NCBI RefSeq assembly: GCF_000471905.2
Contig: NW_006500320.1
Span: 265,387-329,386 of the forward strand
Source of the DNA: Amborella trichopoda
Taxonomy: Eukaryota; Streptophyta; Magnoliopsida; Amborellales; Amborellaceae
Direction of reading: 5' to 3'
DNA: 64,000 nt
The notes beneath the pieces were generated by a model. That model was not told where the DNA came from and searched no databases. It was given only the letters and a program-made list of their open reading frames with translations. Shown piece by piece: positions 24,098 through 36,029 of this stretch. The first letter of the stretch is position 1; every line of letters starts with the position of its first letter. The position numbers and the translations under genes are program-made.

Positions 24098-25291
24098 ATG
24101 GGGTTGAGGGTGGTATTGGGTGTGTTGCTTTTGGTGCATTTCCATCTGGGGGCGCTTGCTATTCTTGACCCACTTGATTTCTTGGCTCTCCAAGCTATTA
24201 GAAAGAGCCTGGAAGATATGCCTGGTTCCTCTTTCTTGGCTTCATGGGACTTCACCTCCGACCCCTGCAACTTTCCTGGGGTGCTCTGTAACACCGACAT
24301 TGAGCCCAACAAGGTGGTGGCTCTGAACCTTGGTGATGCTAGGGCAGGTGCGCCCGGGCTCATGGGCCGGCTGCACGGCTCGATAGGCCACCTCTCGGCA
24401 CTCCGGGAGCTCACAGTTGTGCCCGGTCGAATAACTGGACCAATTCCTGAGAGTCTAGCTGATTGCAGAGAACTGATGTTTTTGGGCATAAGCAAGAATT
24501 TTCTCAGTGGCCAGATACCACCTGGTCTTGCTAGTTTGCAGAGGCTCCAGACCCTTGATTTCAGCTATAACCAGTTGATGGGCTCGGTTCCTCATGGCCT
24601 CGGCTCATTGCCAGGCCTCGCAAACCTCATTCTGTGCCATAACATGCTCACCGGCTCTGTTCCCCCATTTGTTTCTCCCGCTCTGGTTCGCCTTGATCTC
24701 AAGCACAATGATCTCTCTGGTCCCCTCCCCTATACTCTCTCTCCTTCCCTGCAATATCTTTCTCTCTCTTGGAATCGCCTCAGCGGAGACCTGGGCCGAG
24801 TCCTGGACCCATTGCAGAGTCTGAACTATTTGGACCTGAGCATGAACAAGCTAACAGGGAGCATCCCCTCCGCCATATTTAGCTTCCCTCTATCTTCATT
24901 GCAGTTACAGAGGAATTCGTTTACTGGCAGTGTGACTCCTTTGGACGAAGTGAGTGTCGGAACTGTGGATTTGAGCTATAATCAACTGAGTGGGCATATC
25001 TCGCCATTGTTCGCCTCCGTCGAGAATTTGTACCTGAACAATAACAGGTTCACAGGGCAAGTCCCCGCGAGCTTCATCGAGAGAGTTTTAGTGGCGGGTA
25101 TCCAGATACTGTATCTTCAGCACAATTATCTTACAGGCATTGAGCTCAGCCCTCAGGCCTCCATTCCTCTGACTACTTCTCTCTGCATTCAATATAATTG
25201 CATGGTGCCACCAGTCCAGACCCCCTGCCCTCTCAAGGCTGGGAAGCAAATGATCAGGCCTACGCAGCAGTGCAATGAGTTCAGGGGCTGA
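24098..25291 (+). CDS. Secreted leucine-rich-repeat protein, 397 aa, intronless
   Basis: The ATG at 24098 is preferred; the reading frame is open further 5' but without a closer ATG. Residues 1-21 are a signal peptide (hydrophobic VVLGVLLLVHF, then ALA). Residues 22-64 form an LRR N-terminal cap with LDFLALQAIRKSL and the cysteine pair DPCNFPGVLC (C57, C64). From about residue 100 to 355 there are roughly ten plant-type LRRs with LxGxIP signatures (TGPIPESLADC, SGQIPPGLASL, TGSIPSAIFSF). A C-terminal cap has cysteines at 363, 368, 377 and 392. There is no transmembrane segment and no kinase, so it should be an apoplastic protein rather than a receptor kinase. The ligand is unknown. Codon use and GC content are higher than in the flanks, and the frame is intact. 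A TATA box and CT-rich leader precede it. Confidence 0.93.
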   Translation: MGLRVVLGVLLLVHFHLGALAILDPLDFLALQAIRKSLEDMPGSSFLASWDFTSDPCNFPGVLCNTDIEPNKVVALNLGDARAGAPGLMGRLHGSIGHLSALRELTVVPGRITGPIPESLADCRELMFLGISKNFLSGQIPPGLASLQRLQTLDFSYNQLMGSVPHGLGSLPGLANLILCHNMLTGSVPPFVSPALVRLDLKHNDLSGPLPYTLSPSLQYLSLSWNRLSGDLGRVLDPLQSLNYLDLSMNKLTGSIPSAIFSFPLSSLQLQRNSFTGSVTPLDEVSVGTVDLSYNQLSGHISPLFASVENLYLNNNRFTGQVPASFIERVLVAGIQILYLQHNYLTGIELSPQASIPLTTSLCIQYNCMVPPVQTPCPLKAGKQMIRPTQQCNEFRG

Positions 25292-27842
25292 ACACATTGC
25301 ACCACTTCTCTCTCTAAAAGCTTGTTTAGCCACTTGTTTTCATTGGTTTTCTGATTCATTTATTTATCATCGATATTTTCCGCGTAATGATTGAAGGTCT
25401 CGATCAAGCAATGGTGTTGCAGAGATGAGTAGCGAGCAATAAGCAGCAAGGAGTGAAAATTTGGAGTAGGAAGAGAGGACCATAGATGGTTCCTCTGCTT
25501 TTTTGTTCGTTTAGGAATAATATTTTTTGAGTTTCTTTTATTTTTTTACTGCTACAAATGCAACGGTGTGAATAGAAAGTGTGCCACTATCATTCATTTT
25601 TTGTTTGTCTCTCTGGTTGTTGATTTAATTTCCTGCACCCAAGCTCTAGTGATGCTGTAGTTTTTATTAATATTGATGTACAATCTGCTCCTGCGGGATC
25701 ACTACATGTTTTTGGCTTTTGTTGTTAAAGCACTGGGCTTACGGATTCGGAAGGGAACTGTTTGGTAGGCATTGTGCATGATATCGTGTGAATTAAGATA
25801 TTATGCAAGTAAGGTGTACCGAAAATGCAATTTTGGTGCCTTGATATGAAAATCTATTGTTTCCCTCAATTATGAAATTTAAAGTTCCAGAGATAATAAC
25901 GATCCAGCAGATTTATAAACACTTTTGAAAACTCTTGAAAATAGATGGTCCCGATAATGTGTTAGAAGATTTAACTAGAAAAGTTGGAGAGAACCGATTT
26001 GGGGGTTTTTAAGGTGCACTTTACTTGTACAGTATAAGGTAAGGTGGGTTGACGCTTTACATAAGCTTTTTCCATCATATAATTTAAAATACAGGTACAT
26101 TATGTTGTGTCTCATTGAATTTTAGTTGATGAGGAATGAGTTTACTCATTCAACACATCACATCGTGAATTGTGAAGGTGTGGGGGCGTAGGTGGAAAGG
26201 ATGAAGGGAGGGACCATCTCCTCTCTCATGACTTGAATCATATCCCTTTCCTTGCCTTTTGGATTGCACGAGATCTGATGATCATTCATTGCTACGCACA
26301 TGCACCATTGTCTTCTGCTGTTTGCCCTGCCCTTTCCTTTCCTTTCCTTTCCTTTCCTTTCCTTTCTCCACAAAAACAATAGTAAGCGACTCACTCATCC
26401 AAGCTGTTGGTCAGAATTTGTTGCACCCATGGCTGGATGGTGCTTGCTAGTTGTCACGCCTGCGGTCTGAAGCAGTGATTCAAATATCCGAATCTGCTCT
26501 TGACTGGGTAGGCATCTGTTTTCCAAACAATTTACTTGATTTTTTAGTCGGCTGATCTGATATATGGGCGATTCCTTTGTCCGATGATAAAAATAAAAAA
26601 TAAAAAAAATAAAAAAAATAATATAATAGTTGGGAAATTTTAGGGATTCCTTAAATCAGAATCATCCACTCGATCCCAACCCAACCCAGGATTCTGTGTC
26701 GGATCAGGGATTTCTAGGATTACGGTTTGGAGTTTGAAATTTTGAATGTAGTTATGATATGTCCACAAGCACAAAAGTCGATATTAATTTCATTTCGGTC
26801 AAAAAAATATGGAGCTAAAAAACATGTAAAATGAACAAGTGTGCCGGAAAATTGTTGATTGAAACGAACACTATTAGTTTGAAATGGACTGAAATAACTG
26901 AACGAAAAAAAAGAGTGTGTGCATACATATCTATTTCTGTGAATAACTTTGTTAATTTCTCATGCCAAATAAACAATTGAGTCTAGTTAGCAATGAGAGT
27001 AATCAACAAATAAACCAATATTTATGATTTACTAGTTCTCTAAGGGAGTTATATCCCAATTGGTTAGCAAAAACTAGATGAATAAAATTTACGTAGGTTC
27101 AGAGACTTCTGTTGAGAAGTTTTCTTCGAGAAAATGATTATGTTATTCAATACCATACTGTATTCTTCCCAAAATGAGATTTTTTTTTAAGTTATTTTGA
27201 AAATTGGGAGCTTCTTAAACATTTTTTATTTAAAATTCGGATGAACTTTAAAAAAATAATAACATTCCAATTGGTGTTCTGCTGGGGATGCTGTGGGCCC
27301 ATTTCTAGATGTTATTATACCATCTGATTTCGCACCTTACAGCTTTGGGTGGTGTTTGTTTGACGATCCCTTTTAACTACGTTGCTCATAACGTCTAGCT
27401 ACGATCATTCATCACATCTGGTTAAGATAAAGTATATAGAATACATGAAGATCCGAGCAGCTGGATTTTCAAGAAACTACTGAAAATTGGTAAAATTGAA
27501 TAAAATTTGCTGAAGTTTGAGTTATATAACTTGAAAATCTGCCAACATTTTCATGAATATCCAAGCAGTTGGATTTTCAAGAAAACTGAAATTTGGTAAA
27601 AAGTGATTAAAATTTGCTGAAGTTTGAGTTATATAACTAAAAAATCTGCCTAGATTTTTTGATTGATCAAACTCAATTGCTGAGAGAGAGAGAGGTATAT
27701 AGGCCTTATAAGTCCCTCTTTTGGGGTGGGCCAAACTGAAAATCTGCTGATCTGACCATATCCATATATTTTTTTGGAGAAATGCACACATCATATGAAA
27801 GTTCGATCATCTATCATGTGAAGTTGTGAACTCTTGAAATAC
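25292..27842. other. LRR 3' flank and gene-free interval
   Basis: This holds the 3'UTR of the LRR gene and then unremarkable AT-rich DNA. A (CCTTT)n microsatellite lies at 26333-26367. Around 27450-27660 a block of about 120 bp (GCAGCTGGATTTTCAAGAAA to GTTTGAGTTATATAACT) is duplicated with divergence. No second gene is supported. Confidence 0.5.
26333..26367. repeat. (CCTTT)n microsatellite
   Basis: Seven nearly perfect pentamer units. No gene context. Confidence 0.9.
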
Positions 27843-28211
27843 CAGTGTTTTGAAATTCTGATCGGGAGGTTGGTTCAACAGCAGCTGGACCGATTTGCAT
27901 CGTCAATCCAAGTCGGATCAAATTGATTCTCCAGTGTGAAAATCGGTTCAAATTTTTTTAAGAAATAACTTTAAATTTGTAAAAATTCAAAATTTGTAAA
28001 AAATACTAATAAACAAAAGGGGGTGGGAACCAGGAGACCCAGCTGTTCTAGATCACTCGGTTCCTTGACAGACTCACCTAGTTCTCTAGCAAAACGTAGT
28101 AAATCTATCAAAACTGAACTAAGTCCCGGTTCCAACCAAGAACGAGTCAATCCCCACCAACTCCCAATCATTGACAACTCGTGATCCAGATCGACGATTT
28201 CTAAAACAATG
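27843..28211. mobile_element. hAT-type MITE, 369 bp
   Basis: It begins CAGTGTTTTGAAATTCTGAT and ends TTTCTAAAACAATG, whose complement starts CATTGTTTTAGAAATC. The flanks are TGAAATAC at 27835-27842 and 28212-28219, a perfect 8-bp duplication. The interior contains CCGGTTC and GATCCAGATCG-like motifs as in the larger hAT-like element at 12107-14029. Non-coding. Confidence 0.87.
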
Positions 28212-28737
28212 TGAAATACATAAATGCATGTGCATGTTAATCTCCACTATACGTTGATGACAGATGAATAAGAGTTAAAGCAATTAAAAATCCTAGTTAC
28301 GAATATAATGAGACAAAATTGCAAATTAAAATCCTAGTTACGAATATAACCAAACATAATTGCAATTAAAATCCTCGTTCCAAATATAACCAAACATAAT
28401 CCTGATATAGTACCCATGTTTTTCGGGATGGACATAGGTAATCCTCGTATGCATTTTGTATAACTTTGGATGGAAAGGTAAAATATTTGGTGGACCAGTT
28501 GTTTAGATTATTCATTAGGATACACAGGTAAAAACACAGGAGATTGAACCCAAATTTTTTCAAAATCATCTGCAGCTCGTTTGTGATAAATTTAGAAGAA
28601 AATTTTGATTTACGCATGTGCAGATGACTCAAATCAAATTCCCGATTGAATGTAGTGAAAATATTTGCTGCAAGAACTTAAAATTCAAATTTTCTTGAAA
28701 ATAACCATCTTAAATCCCAAAATTTGGATAAGAAATA

Positions 28738-29046
28738 GGACCTGGTTTCTATGCAGCCAAGCCCGCATATGTAGAAATGCGGGCCTATTAATAAATCTAT
28801 TTTTGAGATGGATTTTTGGACTTAATTTTTAAGGGCATGTAATATCTAACATGAAGATCATGAATATGAAAAATAAGTAAATTTAAAAAACTAGAAATAA
28901 TAATTCTGGTAAGAAAATATTTGGACAGTTAGTTTCCATCGTTTTTAGATGGAACACCTACTTGCATCCATCTGTAAGATGGATGCTTTACGCTTTCTGG
29001 ACCGCATTTATAGAAATGCGGTCCAGCCGGCATAAAACAATTTTCC
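28738..29046 (+). mobile_element. Mutator-like MITE (MITE-1 copy c), 309 bp, best-preserved copy
   Basis: It starts GGACCTGGTTTCTATGC and ends CATAAAACAATTTTCC. Flanks TAAGAAATA at 28729-28737 and 29047-29055 are a perfect, non-repetitive 9-bp target duplication. Three hairpins are visible: CCCGCAT..ATGCGGG near the left end, GCATCCATCT..AGATGGATGC in the middle, and GGACCGCAT..ATGCGGTCC near the right end. No open frame spans it. Confidence 0.9.
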
Positions 29047-29055
29047 TAAGAAATA

Positions 29056-32000
29056 TCCTCCTAAGTTACTCTTTTGCCAGAGGAAGTTGTTGTCCAGTAT
29101 GCTCCTTCAGAAGCATACTACATTTATGTGTGAGTGTGAGTGTGCGTGTACGTGTGTTGGGGTTTGGGGGGTTAGTAAGGTGGGAGTGGAACCAGACATC
29201 ATGTTGTCGTGCCCACACCACCAAGGCAAAGGCCAGTGATTGCCATTTTGACCAGCCTAAGGGAAGTTTGAGCTTAAATTCATTTTTATTTTATTTTTGT
29301 AATAAATTGATCACAAAGTGAATCAAATATGATTTAAAAAACTCATGAAACCCCTATAACTACATATCTATATGTCCAAATAACACAATTCAGACATGCG
29401 AGACCATCACAGGGTGGTCAGTGGAGATCAACATTTACGTAGTCCATTCTTTGTGGATCTCCACCGCCCAGCATCGGAAATAGATGGTGGATACCTTCCT
29501 ATGCCCATGTGGCCCTTGGGAGTAACTCAAAATGTAATATCGAGGAATACACCCGTTATGATTTCATTTTTGGGAGCTTAGTCGAGATAATAGGTAAGCC
29601 AACATATGGAAAGCCTGCAAATCCTATTTTAACAAACATGCTCTTACTTTGTTAATTTAAAATGAACAATAATAGTCATTCAAATAAAAAGTCTAAAGGT
29701 TGCCTTGTCGCAATTTGGATTATGGTCCTGAGTGCATTCCCAAACTGAGAAGCCTTTTACTTTCGAAGGTCAAAAACTTGTGAACTATGCATGGACCATA
29801 GATAGCATTCAGGCCATTGAGTTGAGATCCTTAGTGAATTATCTAAGTGTAGGTTGGTCCATGCTCTCTCAATATTGGGGGACCAAGCTTTTGGTTGAGT
29901 TGGGGGACCAAGCTTTTGGTTGAGTTGGGAGCATGTCAAGGGGAGAGGCAATTTTAAGTGGTAGTTTATTCCAAAATAAATAGTAAATAGGTATAATTAA
30001 TAGGGAAAATTATGGATACTCCACGGCATATTTAAAAAGTTAATATTTTAAAGACTAAACTACCCTTTTAATCTTCTTTTACCCAATATATATATATATA
30101 TATATCCTTGCCCAAAATGGAAAAGTGCGAAGGCTTCTTGAATTTGAAGTCAGATTTCGGTCCAGCACACTTTTGTGCTGGAGTATTAGACCGACTTTTG
30201 GTCTGGTACAAAAATATGCTAGATTGGCTTTGAATTCCTCACTACCGGTCTATATTTTTTCATTGTTTTTATTGCAGTTCAGGAAGAAATTTGCTAGCAA
30301 AAAATTGCGGTTCGACAAAAAATGCACCAGACTGGCTTGTAGCTTCTGACGATCCAAATTTTTGGTCATGTTCTTCAAATTCGACACTAGTTTTGTTGTG
30401 CCTATACCAAACAACATTTTTAGGCAAATTCTGCCGGTTCGGCAAATTTTGTGCCGAATGGGTTCCCATTTTGGCTTCGAGTGGCATCCCATATGAGTTA
30501 AGATAAACATGAGGGTACATGTACTCAAAAGGGTAGTGTCGTTATAAAAATCATAACTTTTTGACTTGGGGATAAAAGCAAAGTGGTTAGGGATGTGATA
30601 TGAAAAGTATTGGAGGGTTTGATGTCTATAAAATACATTTCAGAGGAGTTATCCATAGTTTTCCTATTTAATATTTGGTATGAAAATGTCACAATCACCT
30701 CTTGTCATTAGATGCGCAAAACAGGCAATTAAAAATGTGCTACTTGTTGGGTTTATGTAGCCTTTAAAAGCCTTAAGAGAGATTATATAAACATTTGAAT
30801 AAATGATGCATAAACTCAGTAGGAATGTGGTCATCCTGTGGACCATATTAAGTAAATGCAATTTGCTAATACTCAGACTAGGCTTGACGTGCTAGGCTAG
30901 TTGAGTAGGAAAACCCAAGGTACCTAGGCAAAGAGATGAAATTGATGAAGGTTTAGTGAGTTAGCCCTTAATGAGGTCAGAGTATGTTTGGATGAGAGTC
31001 GAGGGACTGTGCGACCCTTGTATGTGATGAACAGTTTATAGAGAAAAGACTAAAACCTCATCGTTGTATCATCACACGACATGTACATAAATAAATCCAC
31101 TATTATAGGTTAAGTGTGTACATATGCGAGAGATTACCCCTATGCACCATAGAGTCATGGTTGCATCATGGTCATGTAGATCGTTGTTTGTCTCCAGGGG
31201 AAAACCTGAAATCCGCAGACTTAGATTACATCCCCTAGCTCATTGATTGACTTTGGTGGTCCAATCATGAGCCTCTACAGTGAATTGTGGGTCAATTTGA
31301 GAAAGTTATTGTGGATTGTGATCAATAGTTGAAGGTGAAGTGCTCTTATGCATTGATTAAATCTTATATTTATTCGGATCCGATTCCCATCAAAATTAGT
31401 TTATGTTATTTGATTTTTAGAATGTTTATTTGAATTTTTATGAAGCTTATGATATTTTAAATTTGTCATTTGGATTTATAAATCAAGATAAATTATTTAT
31501 AAAGTTTTAAATAAATTAATAGGTTTGAAAAATCTAAAAATCAATTTTTACTGTTTTGAAAATATGTGGGACCCCCTCTATAATTATTTGAGGCCCATTT
31601 AAATCACATAAGACAATTGGGTGGGGCCCATGAGTGACCACCAAAGGGTGGCAAGCCACACCCATAGGGGATTGTCTTTTCTTGCTTAATATGGTGAGAT
31701 GCATCCCATGCTAATTAAGGAATGATAATATTGAGTTTTAAGATATCTTTTTAATCAAGAAGGTTTGATTTTAAAAATAAAGAATGAATATTTACGAATA
31801 GAAAAAGTAAAGAGATAATTTACTTATTTAACTTATTTGATGGGAATAGGGTTATGGATGTGAGGATAAGGTTATAACACATTTTTTAGCATCTTGATGA
31901 CGGATTTAGGGAATTGATGACTCACATCTCTCATCCTACAAGTCTCTTTAGATCGACAATAAATATTTTCTCTTTCGATTTTATGACAAACGCTAATGCA

Positions 32001-33717
32001 TACAAATATATATAAAAATGATCATTCTTCTCCCTTGTCTCTATACATCTTATTCATTCTCTCTTATCTCTCTAAAATAGTACACATCTCTTTCTCTCTC
32101 TCATATAAACAATCCTATGGGGCACGGCCCAACCTAGTAAGTCTCTCTCTCTCTTGTAGACTCTAAGGAGGCACGTCCAAGATAGGTTATGTTATCTTGG
32201 TTGTCTCTCTCTCATGGGTTTTAAATCAGGCTAGTTGGGTTATATAATTTTGTGAGCAACAAAGGGATCATCCCTAACTAGTAGTTTTCTTTCTCATTTT
32301 TTAGTTTCTATCACTCATGTGCATCAAGCCAATGGGTTTGAATTACGCCTAAACATTGAGGCTTTAAGTGGGTGGTTCTAGATAGAGATCTGTGTGCATT
32401 GTTTGTGTTTTGCTATAAGAAGGATAAATCAAGAGATCGATCGAAGATCCCGAATACCATCGAAAGGAAGAGACTCGACGTGGGGTGTACTACACCCGGT
32501 TGAGGTAATATCAGACACTCTCTTTTATTTCTTCCATATTTATTTATTATATCTTTTATTTCCAAGCATAAGGTTTGTCTTTTCTTGTTATTGAAAGAAA
32601 GGTTTTAAATGACTTCAAGTTCTTGAGATCCTATTGTATTATTTTATTTTATTTTATTTGAAGTTATTATATTGTAAAAAGACTCTTGTATGTAATCTAG
32701 ATCGTAAGAAAAAGAAAAAAGAATTGAAAAATAAATAAAAAATTATTATACACTCCGGCTAGATCACACGAGTTCTTCTTTCACTACTAGCCATGCTCAA
32801 AGTTTGAAAGATATATATTTTTAAAATAGTATAAAATAAGAGCCACATAAGAAAGTAAGTATATTGCCTAGCCCTTTGGGTGGCTAGGGATGTGCTATTG
32901 ATCGTACGCAAAGTATTTTTAATTTTTTATTTTTTTTTGCTCTTTTTATTTTGAGCTGTGCAGAGAGAAATTACACACATTCAGTTTCACAACAAATGAC
33001 TAGAGAAGCTTGTGAACAACTTGCACTAAATAAACTATATTACCTTTAAAATACTATTGAGTCATGTAATTGAATGCACATTATAGATCCAAATCTTATC
33101 TTCTAATACAACTACTGTTATGTCTTTATTACTCTGGTAATTTCCTGCAACAATTACCCAAAAAACATCACTCTCGCTGCTCTAATTCCTGCCATTTCTT
33201 TTTATACTACAGCATGTTTTCCAATTTGTAATTTGACTAAAAGTATATAAAAACTTATTTATCAAAAGAAGAATGATTGATCATGGTTTTTGCCTTAAAA
33301 TTTCCTAGTATAGTCCCTCTACTCTAACTTATCCGGATTAGTTCTTAAATGGGGAACTAATAAAAATACACTAAACTTATCAAGTATCAACTATTAACAT
33401 TTTACTCATTTTTAATTATTTAAACTCATGTTCATTTGTATTTTAATGGGCTTTCTGTTTAATAGTTGATAAATTAGATGCATTTTAAAAAAGTTTCCCC
33501 TTATAAGATTTGGTCATTCTGTAGTTAAGGCTTCAGAAAGCATGGTGTGTATAAAGTAATAAGGCATGTGTCAACAAGCTAACCTATGCTACACTGTGTG
33601 CCTTGATGTTCCACAATTACATTTAGTTAGTGCTTGAAAATTTGGCGATCTATATTGAGAATCAACCCGGCCCGAATTAGTTCAGGAAGGAATTGGTCTC
33701 CCCTTAGATGAAAAGAG
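29056..33717. other. Gene-free interval with possible LTR-derived sequence
   Basis: No gene is supported. At 29880-29935 a 25-bp unit containing GGGGGACCAAGCTTTTGGTT is duplicated. At 31560-32250 a directional tract of GGGACCCCCTCTA, a TATATAAAA box and CT-rich DNA looks like part of an old LTR, but no partner LTR, primer-binding site or coding domain was found, so it stays unclassified. Confidence 0.45.
30113..30600 (+). repeat. Dispersed repeat, copy 1 (related to 34480-34905)
   Basis: It shares with 34480-34905 the order AAATTTTTGG..CATATTCTTC-like, TTTGTG(C/G)..AATTTTGTG, GAGTTRA..GTACATGTACT and AACTTTTTGACTT. It may be an LTR or other element end. The class is unknown and no coding domain is seen. 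Confidence 0.55.
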
Positions 33718-33734
33718 GAAAGTGCGGTCCGGCA

Positions 33735-34440
33735 CACTTTAAGTAACCATAGGAGAGCGGATTGCCTATATTGAAAGAGAAGGCGGCTGCAGAAATAGAG
33801 TCTTTACGGGGCAATGAGAGCGGTAGGGCAAGGGAAACATTCCATCTTTACAGGGCTTAAGGTCAAGGGTATGAGAGAAAGAAAGTATTTGTTTCTGGGT
33901 TTGGAGTAGCAGACGATAAGTGAGCCAATTCCTTCCGATAGTGGATGCTGATGGATCAGAATCAAAACTATATTTTCGGGAGTGGAGTTGTAACAAGTAC
34001 TGTTTGATTTCTTTGGGGTTATAGTAAGCAAGCGTATTAGTACACAATAAAGGCGATAGTTGAAACCAATGATGCGCTTTGTCTTTAGGTTTTGAACTGA
34101 TAAGAGCTTTGAAGTCGGAACTCAAAGCTAGTAGTGCGTTGAGCAAGAATTCCTTCTTCCAGTTTCAATTTATAGATAGTTTAGGGAAGGCATGTGTTGT
34201 GATGAGATCTGTCTTTCGGCTTGGTCGATCAAAGAGAAATCTTTCCTCAAGGGAAACTCTTCGGGCTTTTAAAGATGAGGCTTTTGGCAAAGCCAAGTCA
34301 ATTTTGGGCCACCAAACCCTGCAACTGATGAGAAGGGTAGGGGAACCGTGTATGTTGTCACACTCCCTGCCTTCCAAGGTACCTAGAGGACAGGCTAGAC
34401 ACAGCAGAGCAACAACTCAGGAGCAGATTCACCACTAGAT
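33735..34440. other. Possible organelle-derived (mitochondrial) DNA segment
   Basis: Base composition and style change abruptly: more GC, few homopolymers, and motifs resembling plant mitochondrial noncoding DNA (CCTTCCGATAGTGGATGCTG, GCGTTGAGCAAGAATTCC). A 126-codon minus-strand frame (33766-34146) has no recognisable domain. Repeat-related sequence lies on both sides (GGTCCGGCACACTTT at 33727 and the repeat at 34480), as if the segment had inserted into that repeat. The organellar origin is inferred from style only. Confidence 0.4.
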
Positions 34441-34479
34441 GGGGGACAAGAGACTACCTCTTTTGGTTTGGCTTTTGGC

Positions 34480-34905
34480 TTTGAATTTCATATGCCTCTC
34501 CGGTCCGCATTTTTTGGTCTGACTTATGGCTTCGAATTCTAGAAGCCTCTTTTGGTATGACTTATGTGTGATGAACCGCATTTTTCCATTGTTTTTTGCC
34601 ATGGTTTTATGCCAGGCAAGAAGAACATGGAAAAAAGCAGTCCAGCAGAAAAATGTGTAGGAGCATAGTCTAGGTTTTGATGACTGATGGTTGGTCCGAC
34701 AAAGGTTTCTTTCGGATCAAATTTTTGGCCATATTCTTCCGGTCCGACAATTGCTCATTTTTAGCAAATTTTTGTGGTAAATTTTGTGAAATAGTCTTAT
34801 TTTTCTTCGAGATGTGTACCACGTGAGTTGACAAATATGGTCGGTACGTGTACTGAAAGGGCTAGTTTATCATTAAAAAGTGCAACTTTTTGACTTCGTG
34901 GGGGC
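34480..34905 (+). repeat. Dispersed repeat, copy 2 (related to 30113-30600)
   Basis: See copy 1; here the blocks include TTCTTCCGGTCCGAC, ACGTGTACTGAAAGGGCTAG and CAACTTTTTGACTTCG. Both copies face the same way, about 4.3 kb apart. Confidence 0.55.
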
Positions 34906-35677
34906 AAAAAAAAAAACAATAATTAAATTAAGGGTAAAATATTAAGAAGGTCATGTGATGTAAATAAAAATCAAAGTTTGTTATTATTATTATTATTATT
35001 ATTTAATTAATAATAGAAAGAGAGCTATAATAAGGATAAAGTTACATGAGAGGAGGGAGGATTTTTTTGATAAGTATTGTTAAATAGGAGATTTAATGAG
35101 AGATTTAAGGGATATTTAAATAAATTTAGTGAGAGATTTAAGGGAAATTTAAATAAATTTAGTGAGAGATTTAAGGGGAATTTAAATAAATTTAGTGAGA
35201 GACTTAAGGGAATTTAAATATGATAAATATATGGGATTTAAATATGAGAATGTATGTTTTGGATTTATTAAAGGTTGAGGGCTTGAAAAATTGGTATGAT
35301 AGGTGAGGTTAAGAGAGAGAATATAGAGATAGAGGTGGGTTATTTTGGAAGCAAATCTTTTAAGACAAAAAATAGAGAGAACATAAGGAGATGAAGAGGA
35401 AGATGGAAAAGTTTGTGGACGTGAGAGAGAGAGGTTTTTTTAGGCTGTTCGTTTTGAACTCTATTTAAAGGGAGATATCCTTTTATTGTAAACGATGATA
35501 AGAGAATGAAAGTTGAATAAAGTTGATATTGCGATAAAATTTTTTGGGGGATTCCCTTAGAAACAAACTTTTTTTTGGGTAGATTCTGTTTTAAACGTTG
35601 AGAGATGATAGATTCTCTCAGCGATTTTTTTTTATTTTATGTTTATTGTTCCATTGTTATTTTCTCCATGCATCAGT

Positions 35678-35690
35678 TGGTATCAAAGTA
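35678..35690 (+). other. Primer-binding site of the LTR element
   Basis: TTGGTATCAAAGT starts two bases after the 5' LTR. It resembles the TGGTATCAGAGC site used by many plant LTR retrotransposons (initiator-Met tRNA), with one internal change. Confidence 0.75.
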
Positions 35691-36029
35691 AGTGAGATCC
35701 AAAGATCCAATAGATGTCGATGAAACCCACTCTTACGTTCGAGGATATATTGAAGCAACCCATGGATTATATGGGTTGGCAAATTCAAGAGAGCTTGAAT
35801 ACAATATTGGAGTGTATTCGACAAGAAATAAATGAAACTAATAAGTGGTTATAACGATTGGAGGACATCATTCATAAAAAAGGGCAATGCTAACTTGGTG
35901 CCAAATCTCATTGTAGAGACAAAACAAGTTTTGCGATTGACTCGAGCTATTGATCCAGAACGTCAAGAAGAAATTTGCATATGAGATCCGCATCTTGTAG
36001 AGCAACCATGAGATTTCGATATTAAAATT

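Noticed and set aside
24004-24495. 163-codon minus-strand frame over the LRR gene
   Set aside because: Antisense shadow of the LRR coding sequence, with no homology or promoter.
31300-32760. Candidate solo LTR
   Set aside because: A TATA-like box and CT-rich tract are present but no TG..CA ends with a target duplication could be fixed.
33766-34146. 126-codon minus-strand frame
   Set aside because: It lies in the possible organelle-derived segment, has no recognisable domain, and no start context or splice partner.
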